DNA from: Arthrobacter dokdonellae
GTDB lineage: Bacteria; Actinomycetota; Actinomycetes; Actinomycetales; Micrococcaceae
Reading direction: 5' to 3'
Length of the DNA: 64,000 nt
Assembly (NCBI RefSeq): GCF_003268655.1
Contig: NZ_CP029642.1
Coordinates: 434,001 to 498,000 of the forward strand
Shown here: positions 17,014 to 25,652 of the stretch, in pieces
How positions within the stretch are numbered: the first letter of the stretch is position 1
Layout: the number at the start of each line of letters is the position of its first letter
Program-made: the position numbers and the translations under genes
The notes under the pieces: generated by a model
Database searches by the model: none
What the model was told of the DNA's origin: nothing
The model's input: only the letters and a program-made list of their open reading frames with translations

Positions 17014-18270
17014 ATGGAAGAACTGCTCCCCGAGCCCGTGGCCGAGGTCGCCCGAAAGACTGTGACCCGCTCAATCTTGGGTTTCGCGGCCCTCCAGGGA
17101 GCAGTAATCGCCGGCCTGGTCATTGTGGACATGGTCAAGAAGCGCGACCGGAGCAAGCGCAAGGGTTTCCCGCACCCCGGCACTTTTGACAAGGCTGTTT
17201 CGGACACGCAGGTCACAACCTACACCTACGGGGCCGACCTGTACCGCGACATGCTCCTCGCCATCAACAACGCACAACATCAAATCCTCATCGAAACGTT
17301 CATCTGGAAGAACGACGACACCGGGAAACAATTCAAAGACGCCCTGAACGAAGCCGCCGGCCGCGGGGTGGACGTGCACGTCATTTACGATGGGTTCGCC
17401 AACCTGGTCGTGCCGCCATCCTTTTTCCGGTTTCACCCGGACATACACGTCTACCGCTTTCCAGTGGTCCGTCCGTCAATGCTCCTGAAGACCATACGCA
17501 GCACCGGGCTGGACCACCGCAAACTCCTCGTCGTCGATGATCAAATCGGCTTCGTCGGAGGCTATAACATCGGGTCCCTGTACGCCACAGAATGGCGGGA
17601 CACACACCTCCGGCTTGACGGACCCTCGGTATGGGACCTGCGGCAGGCGTTCGTCACCGTCTGGAACGACCACACTCCCGGATCCGCAGCCGACATTGCG
17701 CACACGGCCCCGAAGGTGTGGGAACCTCGGCTCCGCACGGTCAACAACATTCCGGCGAACCTTGTCTATCCGATCCGGGGCGTCTATCTCGAGGCGATCA
17801 ACCGGGCCCAGGACCACATCTACGTCACCATGGCCTACTTCATACCGGACCAGCAGATCCTGCGGGCGTTGCTTGCCTGCAGCAGGCGCGGTGTCGACGT
17901 CCGGCTGATCCTCCCCGAAGAGTCAAACCACATTCTCTCCGACTGGCTCTCGCGGGGATTTTACCGGTCCCTGCTTGACGCGGGGGTGACCATCCTGCTC
18001 TATCGCAATGCGATGATCCATGCCAAGACGGCAACCATCGACGGCAAGTGGTCAACTGTGGGCAGCGCCAACATCGACAGGCTCAGCCTGACCGGTAACT
18101 ACGAAGTCAACCTTGAAATCCATGACGAAGACTTTGCCGCGGACATGCAGGAAATATTCGACGTGGACAGCCGGAACTGCCGGGTGCTGACCCTCGAGGA
18201 GTGGCAGGAAAGACCCCTGGTTGCGCGGTTCAGCGAAGCGGTCCTGGTGCCGCTGAGGCCCTTCCTCTGA
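17014..18270 (+). CDS. Phospholipase D superfamily phosphatidyltransferase (cardiolipin synthase-like)
   Basis: This 418-residue protein has one N-terminal membrane segment (about 25-45) and two HKD motifs: DHRKLLVVDD (His168, Lys170, Asp175) and IHAKTATID (His336, Lys338, Asp343). Each is followed by GGYNIG or GSANID. That layout matches bacterial cardiolipin/phosphatidylglycerophosphate synthase-like enzymes, which transfer phosphatidyl groups at the membrane. Most ClsA-type proteins have two N-terminal helices; the single one here places it in a related subgroup. It is monocistronic and convergent with the aminopeptidase gene. Confidence 0.85.
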   Translation: MEELLPEPVAEVARKTVTRSILGFAALQGAVIAGLVIVDMVKKRDRSKRKGFPHPGTFDKAVSDTQVTTYTYGADLYRDMLLAINNAQHQILIETFIWKNDDTGKQFKDALNEAAGRGVDVHVIYDGFANLVVPPSFFRFHPDIHVYRFPVVRPSMLLKTIRSTGLDHRKLLVVDDQIGFVGGYNIGSLYATEWRDTHLRLDGPSVWDLRQAFVTVWNDHTPGSAADIAHTAPKVWEPRLRTVNNIPANLVYPIRGVYLEAINRAQDHIYVTMAYFIPDQQILRALLACSRRGVDVRLILPEESNHILSDWLSRGFYRSLLDAGVTILLYRNAMIHAKTATIDGKWSTVGSANIDRLSLTGNYEVNLEIHDEDFAADMQEIFDVDSRNCRVLTLEEWQERPLVARFSEAVLVPLRPFL

Positions 18271-18306
18271 TACCGGAAGTGGGCCAGGCCGCCGTGCCGG
18301 CCGCAC

Positions 18307-19587
18307 TCACACCGCGGTCCGGAACAACGTTTCCGTAATCCGCGAGAGGTGGAAGGGATCGTCCACGCCGCACAGCTCGCGCGCCGAATGCATGGACAGC
18401 AGCGGGGTGCCCACGTCCACGGTGCGGATGCCCAGGCGCGTCGCCGTCAGGGGGCCGATAGTGGAGCCGCACGGCACATCGTTGTTGGACACGAACTCCT
18501 GGTACGGCGCTCCCGTCACGTTGGACAGCCCGGCCCAGATGGCGGCGCCCGTGGCGTCGGTGGCGTAGCGCTGGTTGGCGTTGATCTTCAGCAGCGGACC
18601 GCCGCCCAGTACCGGCAGGTTGGCCGGGTCGTGCCGCTCGGCGTAGTTCGGGTGCACCGCGTGCCCGGCGTCGGCGGAGACGCAGAAGGAGTTGGCGAAG
18701 GCACGACGCCGTTCACTCACCGAAGCGCCCAGCCCGTCGGACACGCGGGTCAGGATGTCCTCGAGGATGGGCCCGCACGCTCCCGAACGCGACCCCGAAC
18801 CGATCTCCTCGTGGTCAAAGGCGGCAAGGACGGGGATGACGGTGTCCGCCGTGGAGTCCGTGGCTGCGGCGTTGATCAGTGCCGTCAGCCCAGCGTGCAC
18901 CGAGGTCAGGTTGTCCATCCGGCCAGCGGCAAAGAATTCGTTGCGGGCACCAAACACCTGGCCCGGCTGGGTGTCCGCCACCACGATGTCATAGCCGCCG
19001 ATGGTCTTGGCGTCCACCCCCGCCCTTGCGGCCAGCAGTCCGAGCAGGTCCTCGGATCCCGGGTTGCCTTGGCCCCAGACGGGGTTCATGTGCTGCTGCT
19101 TGTCCAGCTTCAGGCCGTCGTTGGCGGACCGGTCCAAGTGGATGGCCAGCTGCGGAAAGCGCAGCAGCGGGCCGGTGGCCACCAGGGATTCCGTCCCGTC
19201 CAGGTCCACCAGGCGGCCGGCGAACTGCAGCTCGCGGTCCAGCCAGGAGTTCAGCAGCGGGCCGCCATACACCTCCACGCCTGCCTGCAGCCAGCCGTAG
19301 CGGCCCGTGGTGGGCTTGGGCTTGAGCTTGAAGGACGGCGAGTCCGTGTGCGCGCCCAGGATGTTGAACCCTGTGGTGGCCGTGGCATCTCCAGGCACCG
19401 CCCAGGCGATGATGGCGCCGTCGCGGACCACGAAATGCTTGCCGTGCACGGGCCATTCGGCGCTTTCGGGCAGCTGGCTGAAACCGGCCGCCGCCAGCCG
19501 CCGGGCGGACTCGCGCGCCGCGTGGAAGCTCGACGGCGACGCCTCGATGAAGGCGCGCAGGTCCTGAATGTGTTCAAGGGATGTCAT
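18307..19587 (-). CDS. M18 family aminopeptidase
   Basis: This 426-residue protein matches the M18 (aspartyl aminopeptidase) family in length. Metal-site motifs are GAHTDSPSFKLKP (about residue 75), FDHEEIGSGSRSGA (about 250) and the C-terminal MHSARELCGVDDP. It is a cytoplasmic zinc exopeptidase removing N-terminal acidic or neutral residues. It has a clear ATG start. The next gene in the same direction ends only 9 bases upstream, so the MFS gene and this one may share a transcript. Confidence 0.93.
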   Translation of the reverse strand: MTSLEHIQDLRAFIEASPSSFHAARESARRLAAAGFSQLPESAEWPVHGKHFVVRDGAIIAWAVPGDATATTGFNILGAHTDSPSFKLKPKPTTGRYGWLQAGVEVYGGPLLNSWLDRELQFAGRLVDLDGTESLVATGPLLRFPQLAIHLDRSANDGLKLDKQQHMNPVWGQGNPGSEDLLGLLAARAGVDAKTIGGYDIVVADTQPGQVFGARNEFFAAGRMDNLTSVHAGLTALINAAATDSTADTVIPVLAAFDHEEIGSGSRSGACGPILEDILTRVSDGLGASVSERRRAFANSFCVSADAGHAVHPNYAERHDPANLPVLGGGPLLKINANQRYATDATGAAIWAGLSNVTGAPYQEFVSNNDVPCGSTIGPLTATRLGIRTVDVGTPLLSMHSARELCGVDDPFHLSRITETLFRTAV

Positions 19588-19596
19588 GCTCCGAGT

Positions 19597-21042
19597 CTAG
19601 GGCGAGATGACGTCGAGCGGACGGTTGCGGGTGTGGGGGGTGAACTGGACCAGGATGGAGGCCACCACGATGAAGGCGGTGATCAGCATGAACGCGCCCA
19701 GGACGGACATGTGCGGCAGGAACGGCGCAATCACCAGGACGCCGATGCCGCCGCCGATGTGCCCCACGCCGTCCACCAGGGCAAAGCCCGTGGTCCGGGC
19801 CCGCGTGGGGAAACTCTCCGCGGTGAGGGCGTACGTCGGGGACACCCACAGGTTGAAGCCGGCGAAGATCAGGATGGCGCCGATGAAGGAGACCGTGATG
19901 GTGGTTCCGGCCACGGCGATGAGCACGGCGCCAATGATCGTCACCGCCGCGCCGATGGGCAGCCAAAAGCGGCGCTCCAGCTTTTCGACGAGGAAGGACA
20001 TCACCATGGCCTCCGCCACGAATCCGATGGTGCCGACGGCGGCGATCACCCCGGCCTCGGGCGGCGGGAACTTCAACGCCGTCAGGATGCTGGTGAAGCC
20101 GGACGCGTAGGAGTAGACGGTGATGTAGCCGATGAACCAGATGCTGAACAACAGCGCTATCCGCCGCAGGTAGAGCGGGTTGGTGAACAGGTCCCGGTAG
20201 GGCATTTTCGACGGCGGACGCGGCAGGGCCGCCGCCTCGGCCAGCACCGGTTCGCGGAGGGTCCCGTGACGGATGGCCCGCGCTTCCATCCCGCTGACAA
20301 CCTCATCGGCCTCCTGGATCCGTCCCTGGCCGATCAGCCATCGCGGGGACTCCGGCAACTGCACCCGCAGCAGGATGGCAACGAGTGCCAGCAGGGCGCC
20401 GACGCCGTACATCCACCGCCAGCCGACGTCGAACCCCGGCCCGGCCACGGCGAACGGCAGCCCCAGCGGCCACGGCGTGGACGGCGTGGTCAGGATCAGT
20501 CCAAGCCAGATCCCCACGAAGGCACCCAGCGCCGACATGATGAAGATGATGGTGGTGAATTTCGCCCGGGCCCGCCGTGGAGCCACCTCATTGATGTAGG
20601 TGTTCACGATGGCCAGGTCGGCGCCAATGCCAATGCCGGTGATGATGCGGGCAATGTTGAAGTTGACGTACCCGGGGGCCAGTGCGTTGTAGAGGGAACC
20701 GAGACCCGTGATGAGCATCGTGATCAGCAGCATGTTCCGCCGCCCGACCTTGTCTGCGTACGGGCTCAGGACCAGGGTGCCCACCACGTAGCCGGCCAGG
20801 TTCAGCACCACGGGGTACGGCAGGGCGTCCAAGGCGGTCTCCGGCGTGCAGCCGGGCTTCAGGGCCACACATGTTTGAATGAAGGAGACATTGATGTCGA
20901 AAATATCGTAGAACGTAAACAGGAATCCGAGCCCGATGATCCCGATGAAAACGTAGGACAGGGACCACACGTCGAGGCGTTCAAGCCTGGCGATGACCAG
21001 CTGTCCGGGAGATGACGCGATTTCTTCCTTCGGAGATTGCAT
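19597..21042 (-). CDS. MFS transporter, sugar/metabolite:H+ symporter type
   Basis: This 481-residue protein has twelve membrane segments. It carries the loop 2-3 motif YADKVGRRNMLL, the helix 4 motif GIGIGADLAIVNTYINEVAPR and the sugar-porter signature PESPRWLIGQGR after helix 6. The N-terminal cytoplasmic extension (about 30 residues) is typical of the metabolite:H+ symporter group. The substrate is not readable; sugars or aromatic/organic acids are possible. It is followed within 10 bases by the M18 peptidase gene. Confidence 0.85.
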   Translation of the reverse strand: MQSPKEEIASSPGQLVIARLERLDVWSLSYVFIGIIGLGFLFTFYDIFDINVSFIQTCVALKPGCTPETALDALPYPVVLNLAGYVVGTLVLSPYADKVGRRNMLLITMLITGLGSLYNALAPGYVNFNIARIITGIGIGADLAIVNTYINEVAPRRARAKFTTIIFIMSALGAFVGIWLGLILTTPSTPWPLGLPFAVAGPGFDVGWRWMYGVGALLALVAILLRVQLPESPRWLIGQGRIQEADEVVSGMEARAIRHGTLREPVLAEAAALPRPPSKMPYRDLFTNPLYLRRIALLFSIWFIGYITVYSYASGFTSILTALKFPPPEAGVIAAVGTIGFVAEAMVMSFLVEKLERRFWLPIGAAVTIIGAVLIAVAGTTITVSFIGAILIFAGFNLWVSPTYALTAESFPTRARTTGFALVDGVGHIGGGIGVLVIAPFLPHMSVLGAFMLITAFIVVASILVQFTPHTRNRPLDVISP

Positions 21043-21079
21043 GGTATGCTCCGCTCTTGACTTTTACTGTCAAGACAAT

Positions 21080-21117
21080 GCTAAACCCACTAATAGTCGC
21101 TAAACCCACTAATAGTC
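21080..21117. repeat. Perfect tandem 19-base duplication at the 3' end of a response-regulator gene
   Basis: The unit gctaaacccactaatagtc occurs at 21080-21098 and again at 21099-21117. The second copy holds the last codons and TAG of the response regulator (stop 21109-21111). The first copy lies just beyond the stop and repeats the in-frame end as noncoding DNA. It looks like a recent local duplication. Confidence 0.9.
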
Positions 21118-21804
21118 AGGGTTGCTGGGCGTGACCAGCCCCGTTTCGTAGGCGTAGACCACCACCTGCACGCGGTCGCGCAGGTGCAGCTTCGTCAGGA
21201 TGCGACGCACGTGGGTCTTCACGGTCGCCTCCGACAGGAACAGCTGGTGGGCGATTTCGGCGTTGGAAAGGCCCTGGGCGATGGCAAGGGCCACCTCCAG
21301 CTCGCGCGGCGTCAACTCCTCAAGCAGGGGGTCCCGAGGCATGGGTGTGCGCGCGGGCTGCGAGCGCACAAAGTTCTCCAGCAGGCGCGCCGTGATGCGT
21401 GGGGCCACGACGGCGTCGCCGCTGGCCACCAGGTGGACGGCGTTGACCAGTTCGGCGGGGGCCACGTCCTTCAGGAGGAATGCCGACGCCCCGGCCTGCA
21501 GCCCGGCAAATCCGTATTCGTCCAGGTCGAAGGTGGTCAGGATGATGACCTTGGCCTCGGATGCGGAGGCGCTGATTTTCCCGGTGGCCTCGATCCCGTC
21601 CATGAGCGGCATGCGCACGTCCATGAGCACCACATCAGGCGCCAGCCGGTCGACGGCCGCCAGCGCCTCGATCCCGTTGGAGGCCTCCCCCACCACGTCC
21701 AGGTCGTCCTCCCCCTCCAGGATCAGCCGGAACCCCATGCGGAGCAGGGGCTGGTCGTCCACGAGCAGCACCCTGATGGGCCCGGTGTTCACCATGTTCT
21801 CCAT
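21109..21804 (-). CDS. NarL/LuxR-family response regulator
   Basis: The protein has 231 residues from ATG 21804. The receiver domain (about 10-125) has acidic residues D16/D17, phospho-acceptor Asp62 (VVLMDVRMP) and Lys in FLLKD. The LuxR-type helix-turn-helix (about 165-225) contains LTPRELEVALAIAQGLSNAEI and SEATVKTHVRRILTKL. It starts 7 bases after the sensor kinase stop, so the two form a two-component operon. The ABC-2 exporter upstream in the same direction is a plausible target. Confidence 0.93.
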   Translation of the reverse strand: MENMVNTGPIRVLLVDDQPLLRMGFRLILEGEDDLDVVGEASNGIEALAAVDRLAPDVVLMDVRMPLMDGIEATGKISASASEAKVIILTTFDLDEYGFAGLQAGASAFLLKDVAPAELVNAVHLVASGDAVVAPRITARLLENFVRSQPARTPMPRDPLLEELTPRELEVALAIAQGLSNAEIAHQLFLSEATVKTHVRRILTKLHLRDRVQVVVYAYETGLVTPSNPDY

Positions 21805-21811
21805 TCCCCGC

Positions 21812-23113
21812 CTATTTCCTTTCGGCCGCCGGATGCAGCACGGCCTCGACGGCCCATCCGCCGCCCGGGGCGGGTGCGGCGGCAACCGTTCCCGCGTAGA
21901 TCCGTGCGCGTTCACGCATGCCCACAATGCCCTGTCCGGTCCCCATGGAGGCGTCCACGGAGCCGCGGCCGTCGTCGGACACCGCCACCTTGAGCACACC
22001 GGCGGCGGCGTCGTTGTCAATGAGCACCTGCACCCGGGAGACGGAGGTGCCATACCGCAGCACATTGGTCAGCGACTCCTGGACAATCCTGTACACGGTC
22101 AGCTGTAGCGCCGGGTCCTTGGGCAGCGCGGGACCTGCCTGGGTGACGGACAGCGGCAGCCCGGCCTGGCGGAACCCTTCGAACAATGCCGCCATGTCCG
22201 TGTCGTCCGGCTGTGGCGAACGCGATTCCGCGCCGGAGTCTTCGCGCAGCACGCCCAGGACGCGCCGCATGTCAGCCAGGGCGTTGCGGCCTGTTTGGGC
22301 GAGCTGGCCCAGCACCTCCCCCGCCTTGTCCGGATTTCTCCTCACCACGACGGCGGCCCCGTCGGAAAGTGCCACCATCACGGTCAGGGAGTGCGCAACG
22401 ACGTCGTGCATCTCCCGGGCGATCCTGTTCCGCTCGGCAATGGAGGCCAGCTGGGCGTTGCGGACCGCCCACTGGCGAAGCTCCGCCTCGTGGTCCCGGC
22501 CGCGCCGCACGGAGGCGCCCACGCCGGTGGCAATGGTGTTTGAGAGCAGCAGCACGATCACGGTGATGACGCTGCTTGTCGCGGCGGAGGGCCCGTCCGC
22601 AACCAGAAACTCGTGGGGGTACCGGTAAAAGAGCAGCATGTAGCCGGCCAGCGGAACGGTGGCCAGGGCGGCTGCCGCGAAACTGAACACCGTGCGGTAG
22701 CGGACTGCCACCGCGTAGAGGCCAAACCACAGGCTTGAGCCCACGTTGCCGGCACTCGGCACCAGCATGATGTTCACGATTTCCAACGCGCACAGCACGG
22801 CCAGAACGCTGAGGGGCCGGTACCGGCGAAACATGAGTGCCACGGCCACGGCCGCCACCTGGGCGGTTTGCCAGGCCAATGCGGTGCCCGGGCCCACACG
22901 AAGGAACGCTCCGGAGGTTGCCAACAGGTATGCGGCAACCACCACCACGTCCATGACGCGGGGGTGGTTGTACAGGTAGTGCCGCAGCCTGCCCCGGCGC
23001 AGGGCCGTAAAATCCTCGGCCCGCCCGGCGGCGGCGGGTGCCGTGGCGGACGTCGGTTCGGCGGGGGCCGCGGCCGTTCGTTCCGCAGCCCCCGCCTGCT
23101 CAGGCGTGCGCAT
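21812..23113 (-). CDS. Sensor histidine kinase (HisKA_3 type)
   Basis: This 433-residue kinase has an Ala/Pro-rich cytoplasmic leader, about six membrane helices (50-195), a HisKA_3 dimerisation helix with phospho-acceptor His236 (EMHDVVAHSL), and a HATPase domain with the N-box QESLTNVLRYG and G-box DDGRGSVDASMGTGQGIVGM. The short extracytoplasmic loops suggest sensing within the membrane, as in kinases tied to ABC exporters. It pairs with the regulator at 21109 and lies 48 bases after the ABC permease gene, separated by a hairpin. Confidence 0.93.
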   Translation of the reverse strand: MRTPEQAGAAERTAAAPAEPTSATAPAAAGRAEDFTALRRGRLRHYLYNHPRVMDVVVVAAYLLATSGAFLRVGPGTALAWQTAQVAAVAVALMFRRYRPLSVLAVLCALEIVNIMLVPSAGNVGSSLWFGLYAVAVRYRTVFSFAAAALATVPLAGYMLLFYRYPHEFLVADGPSAATSSVITVIVLLLSNTIATGVGASVRRGRDHEAELRQWAVRNAQLASIAERNRIAREMHDVVAHSLTVMVALSDGAAVVVRRNPDKAGEVLGQLAQTGRNALADMRRVLGVLREDSGAESRSPQPDDTDMAALFEGFRQAGLPLSVTQAGPALPKDPALQLTVYRIVQESLTNVLRYGTSVSRVQVLIDNDAAAGVLKVAVSDDGRGSVDASMGTGQGIVGMRERARIYAGTVAAAPAPGGGWAVEAVLHPAAERK

Positions 23114-23129
23114 AAGGGTGGGTCTGGAG

Positions 23130-23149
23130 GCCCGGCGCAGGCGCCGGGC
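23130..23149. terminator. GC-rich hairpin between the ABC permease and kinase genes
   Basis: GCCCGGCGC-AG-GCGCCGGGC has perfect 9-base arms. It lies 11 bases after the permease stop and 16 bases before the kinase start. It could end the exporter transcript or only reduce read-through into the kinase/regulator genes. No U-tract follows, and a 2-base loop is tight, so the outer pairs may open. Confidence 0.5.
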
Positions 23150-23160
23150 AGCAGACGGTC

Positions 23161-24063
23161 TTAGACGTCACGGGTCTTCAGGGTGATGATGGCAGGCACC
23201 GTGACCAGCACGATCCAGCCCAGGAAGATCAATCCACCGGACAGCGGGCTGATGAAGGCGGCCTTGTCTCCGATCTCCAGCATCCGCCCGCCAGCCACGC
23301 TGGGCACGTACTGTCCCACGTACTTCCAGAAGTCGCCGGGGACCAGGCCCAGCAGCGAGGTGCCGATTTCCAGCAGGAAGAACAGGGCCACCAGGACGAT
23401 GATGCCTCCGGCGGAGCTGCGGATGAGCGTCCCCAGCGAGAGGCCGGTCAATGCAACCCCGGCGACATAGACGCCGCCCATGAAGATGCTGTAGACCACG
23501 CCGTCCATGCCCAGGGACATGTCAATGCCGTAGCCGTGCAGGATCGGGATCGAGATCAGGAAGGTGACAAATGCGGCCACCAGGGTCAGCACGTAGGAGA
23601 CCACCACCAGCACAATGGCCTTGGCGAAAAAGGCCGGCAGGCGCTTGGGCACGGCCGTCATGGTGGAACGGATCATTCCCGTGCCAAACTCGGAGGCGAT
23701 CAACAGCACGGCCAGGGCGCCCAGCACCAGGATGCCCAGCTGCAATCCGGCGATCGGCGTGCCGTAGATGTTGATTCCCTGCGCGCCGGCGGCGGCGACC
23801 GCCTGGTCCATGGTCATGGTGTGTCCGCCACCGGCGCCGGGACGCTCCGCCCCGAACTTCATGAGCTGGTCGATGATGGTTCCGCGCAGGAAGGCGGCAA
23901 TCGTGCCCACGCCCACTACCGCCACAAAGGTGAACAGCAGCAGCAACTGGGTGGATCGCAGGGAACGGAACTTGATCCATTCGCTGCGCAACACGCCAAG
24001 GAAGGTCAGTCCGGTCCCTCCGGGAGCCGCGGATGGTGCGGGCATCGTCGTCGTACTCATCAC
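23161..24063 (-). CDS. ABC-2 type transporter permease
   Basis: This 300-residue permease has a polar N-terminus, a first helix near 40-60, an extracellular loop containing GAGGGHTMTMDQAVAAAGAQ, and five further membrane segments with the GTGMIRSTMTAVPKR cytoplasmic loop typical of ABC-2 exporters. It overlaps the ATPase gene by four bases (24060-24063), so the two assemble as one exporter. The adjacent two-component genes suggest induction by an antimicrobial or envelope signal. The substrate is unknown. Confidence 0.88.
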   Translation of the reverse strand: MMSTTTMPAPSAAPGGTGLTFLGVLRSEWIKFRSLRSTQLLLLFTFVAVVGVGTIAAFLRGTIIDQLMKFGAERPGAGGGHTMTMDQAVAAAGAQGINIYGTPIAGLQLGILVLGALAVLLIASEFGTGMIRSTMTAVPKRLPAFFAKAIVLVVVSYVLTLVAAFVTFLISIPILHGYGIDMSLGMDGVVYSIFMGGVYVAGVALTGLSLGTLIRSSAGGIIVLVALFFLLEIGTSLLGLVPGDFWKYVGQYVPSVAGGRMLEIGDKAAFISPLSGGLIFLGWIVLVTVPAIITLKTRDV

Positions 24064-25010
24064 TTTTGCGTCCCTTCCAGGGCGGCGGCCGGTTCGGCGT
24101 CATCGATTTCTTGCGAGTGGTACTCTACGGAATCCTTGGTCAGGTCGAAGTACGCGTCTTCCAGGGAGGTGGTCAACGGGGTGAGCTCGTAGACCAGCAC
24201 GTGGTTGTCCAGCGCGATCTGCGCGATCCGGCGTGAATCGACGCCGGTGACCTCCAGGGTCTCGGTCTCGTTGCACTCCACCTGCACGCCGGTGGCGCTG
24301 AGCAGCTCGGTCAGGCGGGTGGCGTCGGCGGTGCGGACGCGGACCTTGGCCTGCTGACTGCCGGCCAGGATCGCCGCGATGGGGGCGTCGGCAATGATCC
24401 GGCCGCGGCCGATCACGATGAGGTGGTCCGCCGTCTGCGCCATCTCGCTCATCAGGTGCGAGGACAGGAACACCGTCTTGCCCTGCCCGGCCAGGTGCTT
24501 GGCCAGGTTGCGCACCCACAGCACGCCTTCCGGGTCCAGGCCGTTGACCGGTTCGTCGAGGATCAGCGTCTGGGGATCGCCCAGCAGTGCCGAGGCAATG
24601 CCCAGCCGCTGGCCCATGCCCAGGGAGAAGCCGCCGGCCTTCTTTTTGGCAACCGTGGCCAGACCGGTCATGTCGATGACCTCGTTGACCCGGCGGGTGG
24701 GGATGTTGTGTGTGGCCGCCATGGCCAGCAGGTGGTTGTAGGCGCTGCGGGAGGTGTGCACGGCCTTGGCGTCCAGCAGGGCGCCCACCTGGTGGAGCGG
24801 GTCGTGGTGTTCGGCGTAATGCTTGCCGTTGACCGTGACCGTGCCGGCGGTGGGCCGGTCCAGCCCCACGATCATGCGCATGGTCGTGGACTTGCCGGCG
24901 CCGTTAGGCCCCAGGAAGCCGGTCACCATGCCCGGCTTGACGGTAAAAGTGACACCGCCCACCGCGGTCTTGGCACCGTAGTGCTTGGTGAGGTTGACTG
25001 CCTCGATCAT
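24060..25010 (-). CDS. ABC-2 exporter ATP-binding protein
   Basis: The protein has 316 residues from ATG 25010 (MIEAVNLTKHYG); the frame upstream to 25067 lacks family character. Walker A is GPNGAGKST, the signature loop is SLGMGQRLGIASALLG, Walker B is LILDEPVNGLDPEG, and the switch His is in FLSSHLMSE. The LGMGQ variant of the ABC signature is usual in this drug/antibiotic exporter group. A C-terminal accessory domain occupies about 225-300. It works with the 23161 permease. It is the first gene of a possible exporter-TCS operon. Confidence 0.93.
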   Translation of the reverse strand: MIEAVNLTKHYGAKTAVGGVTFTVKPGMVTGFLGPNGAGKSTTMRMIVGLDRPTAGTVTVNGKHYAEHHDPLHQVGALLDAKAVHTSRSAYNHLLAMAATHNIPTRRVNEVIDMTGLATVAKKKAGGFSLGMGQRLGIASALLGDPQTLILDEPVNGLDPEGVLWVRNLAKHLAGQGKTVFLSSHLMSEMAQTADHLIVIGRGRIIADAPIAAILAGSQQAKVRVRTADATRLTELLSATGVQVECNETETLEVTGVDSRRIAQIALDNHVLVYELTPLTTSLEDAYFDLTKDSVEYHSQEIDDAEPAAALEGTQK

Positions 25011-25168
25011 GTGGACATCCCTTATTTTTGTGGAGTCGCGTGGATGAATTTCCGGTCGCATTTCCAATGCTTGTTACCACCGTACGCATCCTGTCCGGCG
25101 TTTTCTTCGATCTCAGGGATGAATCAGGGCCGGATCAGGGTCGTCATTTTGGATGATGCGCCCTGGCC

Positions 25169-25652
25169 GTGGACATTGTGGGCAACACCGGCATGTTCCT
25201 GTATTCGATTGCCTTGTTCCTGGCGCTTTTGGTCCGCCACCGCCGGCTGGCATTTTTCACCGCCGCCGCGAACCTGCCCACGGCCGGGGGCCACGCAGCT
25301 GCTGAAATTCCTGGTGGGCCGGGAACGCCCTCCCCTGTGCCTGGTGCACGTCGAGTCGGCTTCATACCCGTCGGGGCATGTAAGCGCCACGGTCGCCGCG
25401 ATGGTGGCCACCGCCATCGTCGTGGGCAGGCTGTGGATATGGACCAGCGGGACCGTCGTCAGCGTGGCCATGATGAACAGCCGCATGTACCTGGGCACCC
25501 ACTGGCTTTCCGACACGGTTGCCGGGGCCTTGCTGGCGCTGGGCGTGACGCTGCTGCCCTGGGCCCTGGCGCACCATAAATGCCTTCCTCGGAATATTTC
25601 AAGCCGGGACCAGACGCGGCGGAGGCGGGGTCAGTGGGAGGCACCCACGTAG
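25169..25652 (+). pseudogene. PAP2-family phosphatase, frameshifted
   Basis: Two frames together encode a membrane PAP2 phosphatase. The first (from about 25169) gives NTGMFLYSIALFLALLV. After a frameshift near the G-run at about 25285-25295 the second gives the catalytic motifs KFLVGRERPP, YPSGHVSA and SRMYLGTHWLSD, all intact. The N-terminal helices and a proper start are missing. The 3' end overlaps the convergent MFS gene. One base lost in a homopolymer would explain the shift, so a sequencing error should be considered; the missing N-terminus argues for true decay. Confidence 0.75.

Noticed and set aside
18349..21015. Long plus-strand open frame (888 codons) opposite the M18 peptidase and MFS genes
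   Set aside because: It is an antisense shadow in G+C-rich DNA. The minus-strand frames have clear family motifs; this one has none and spans two genes.
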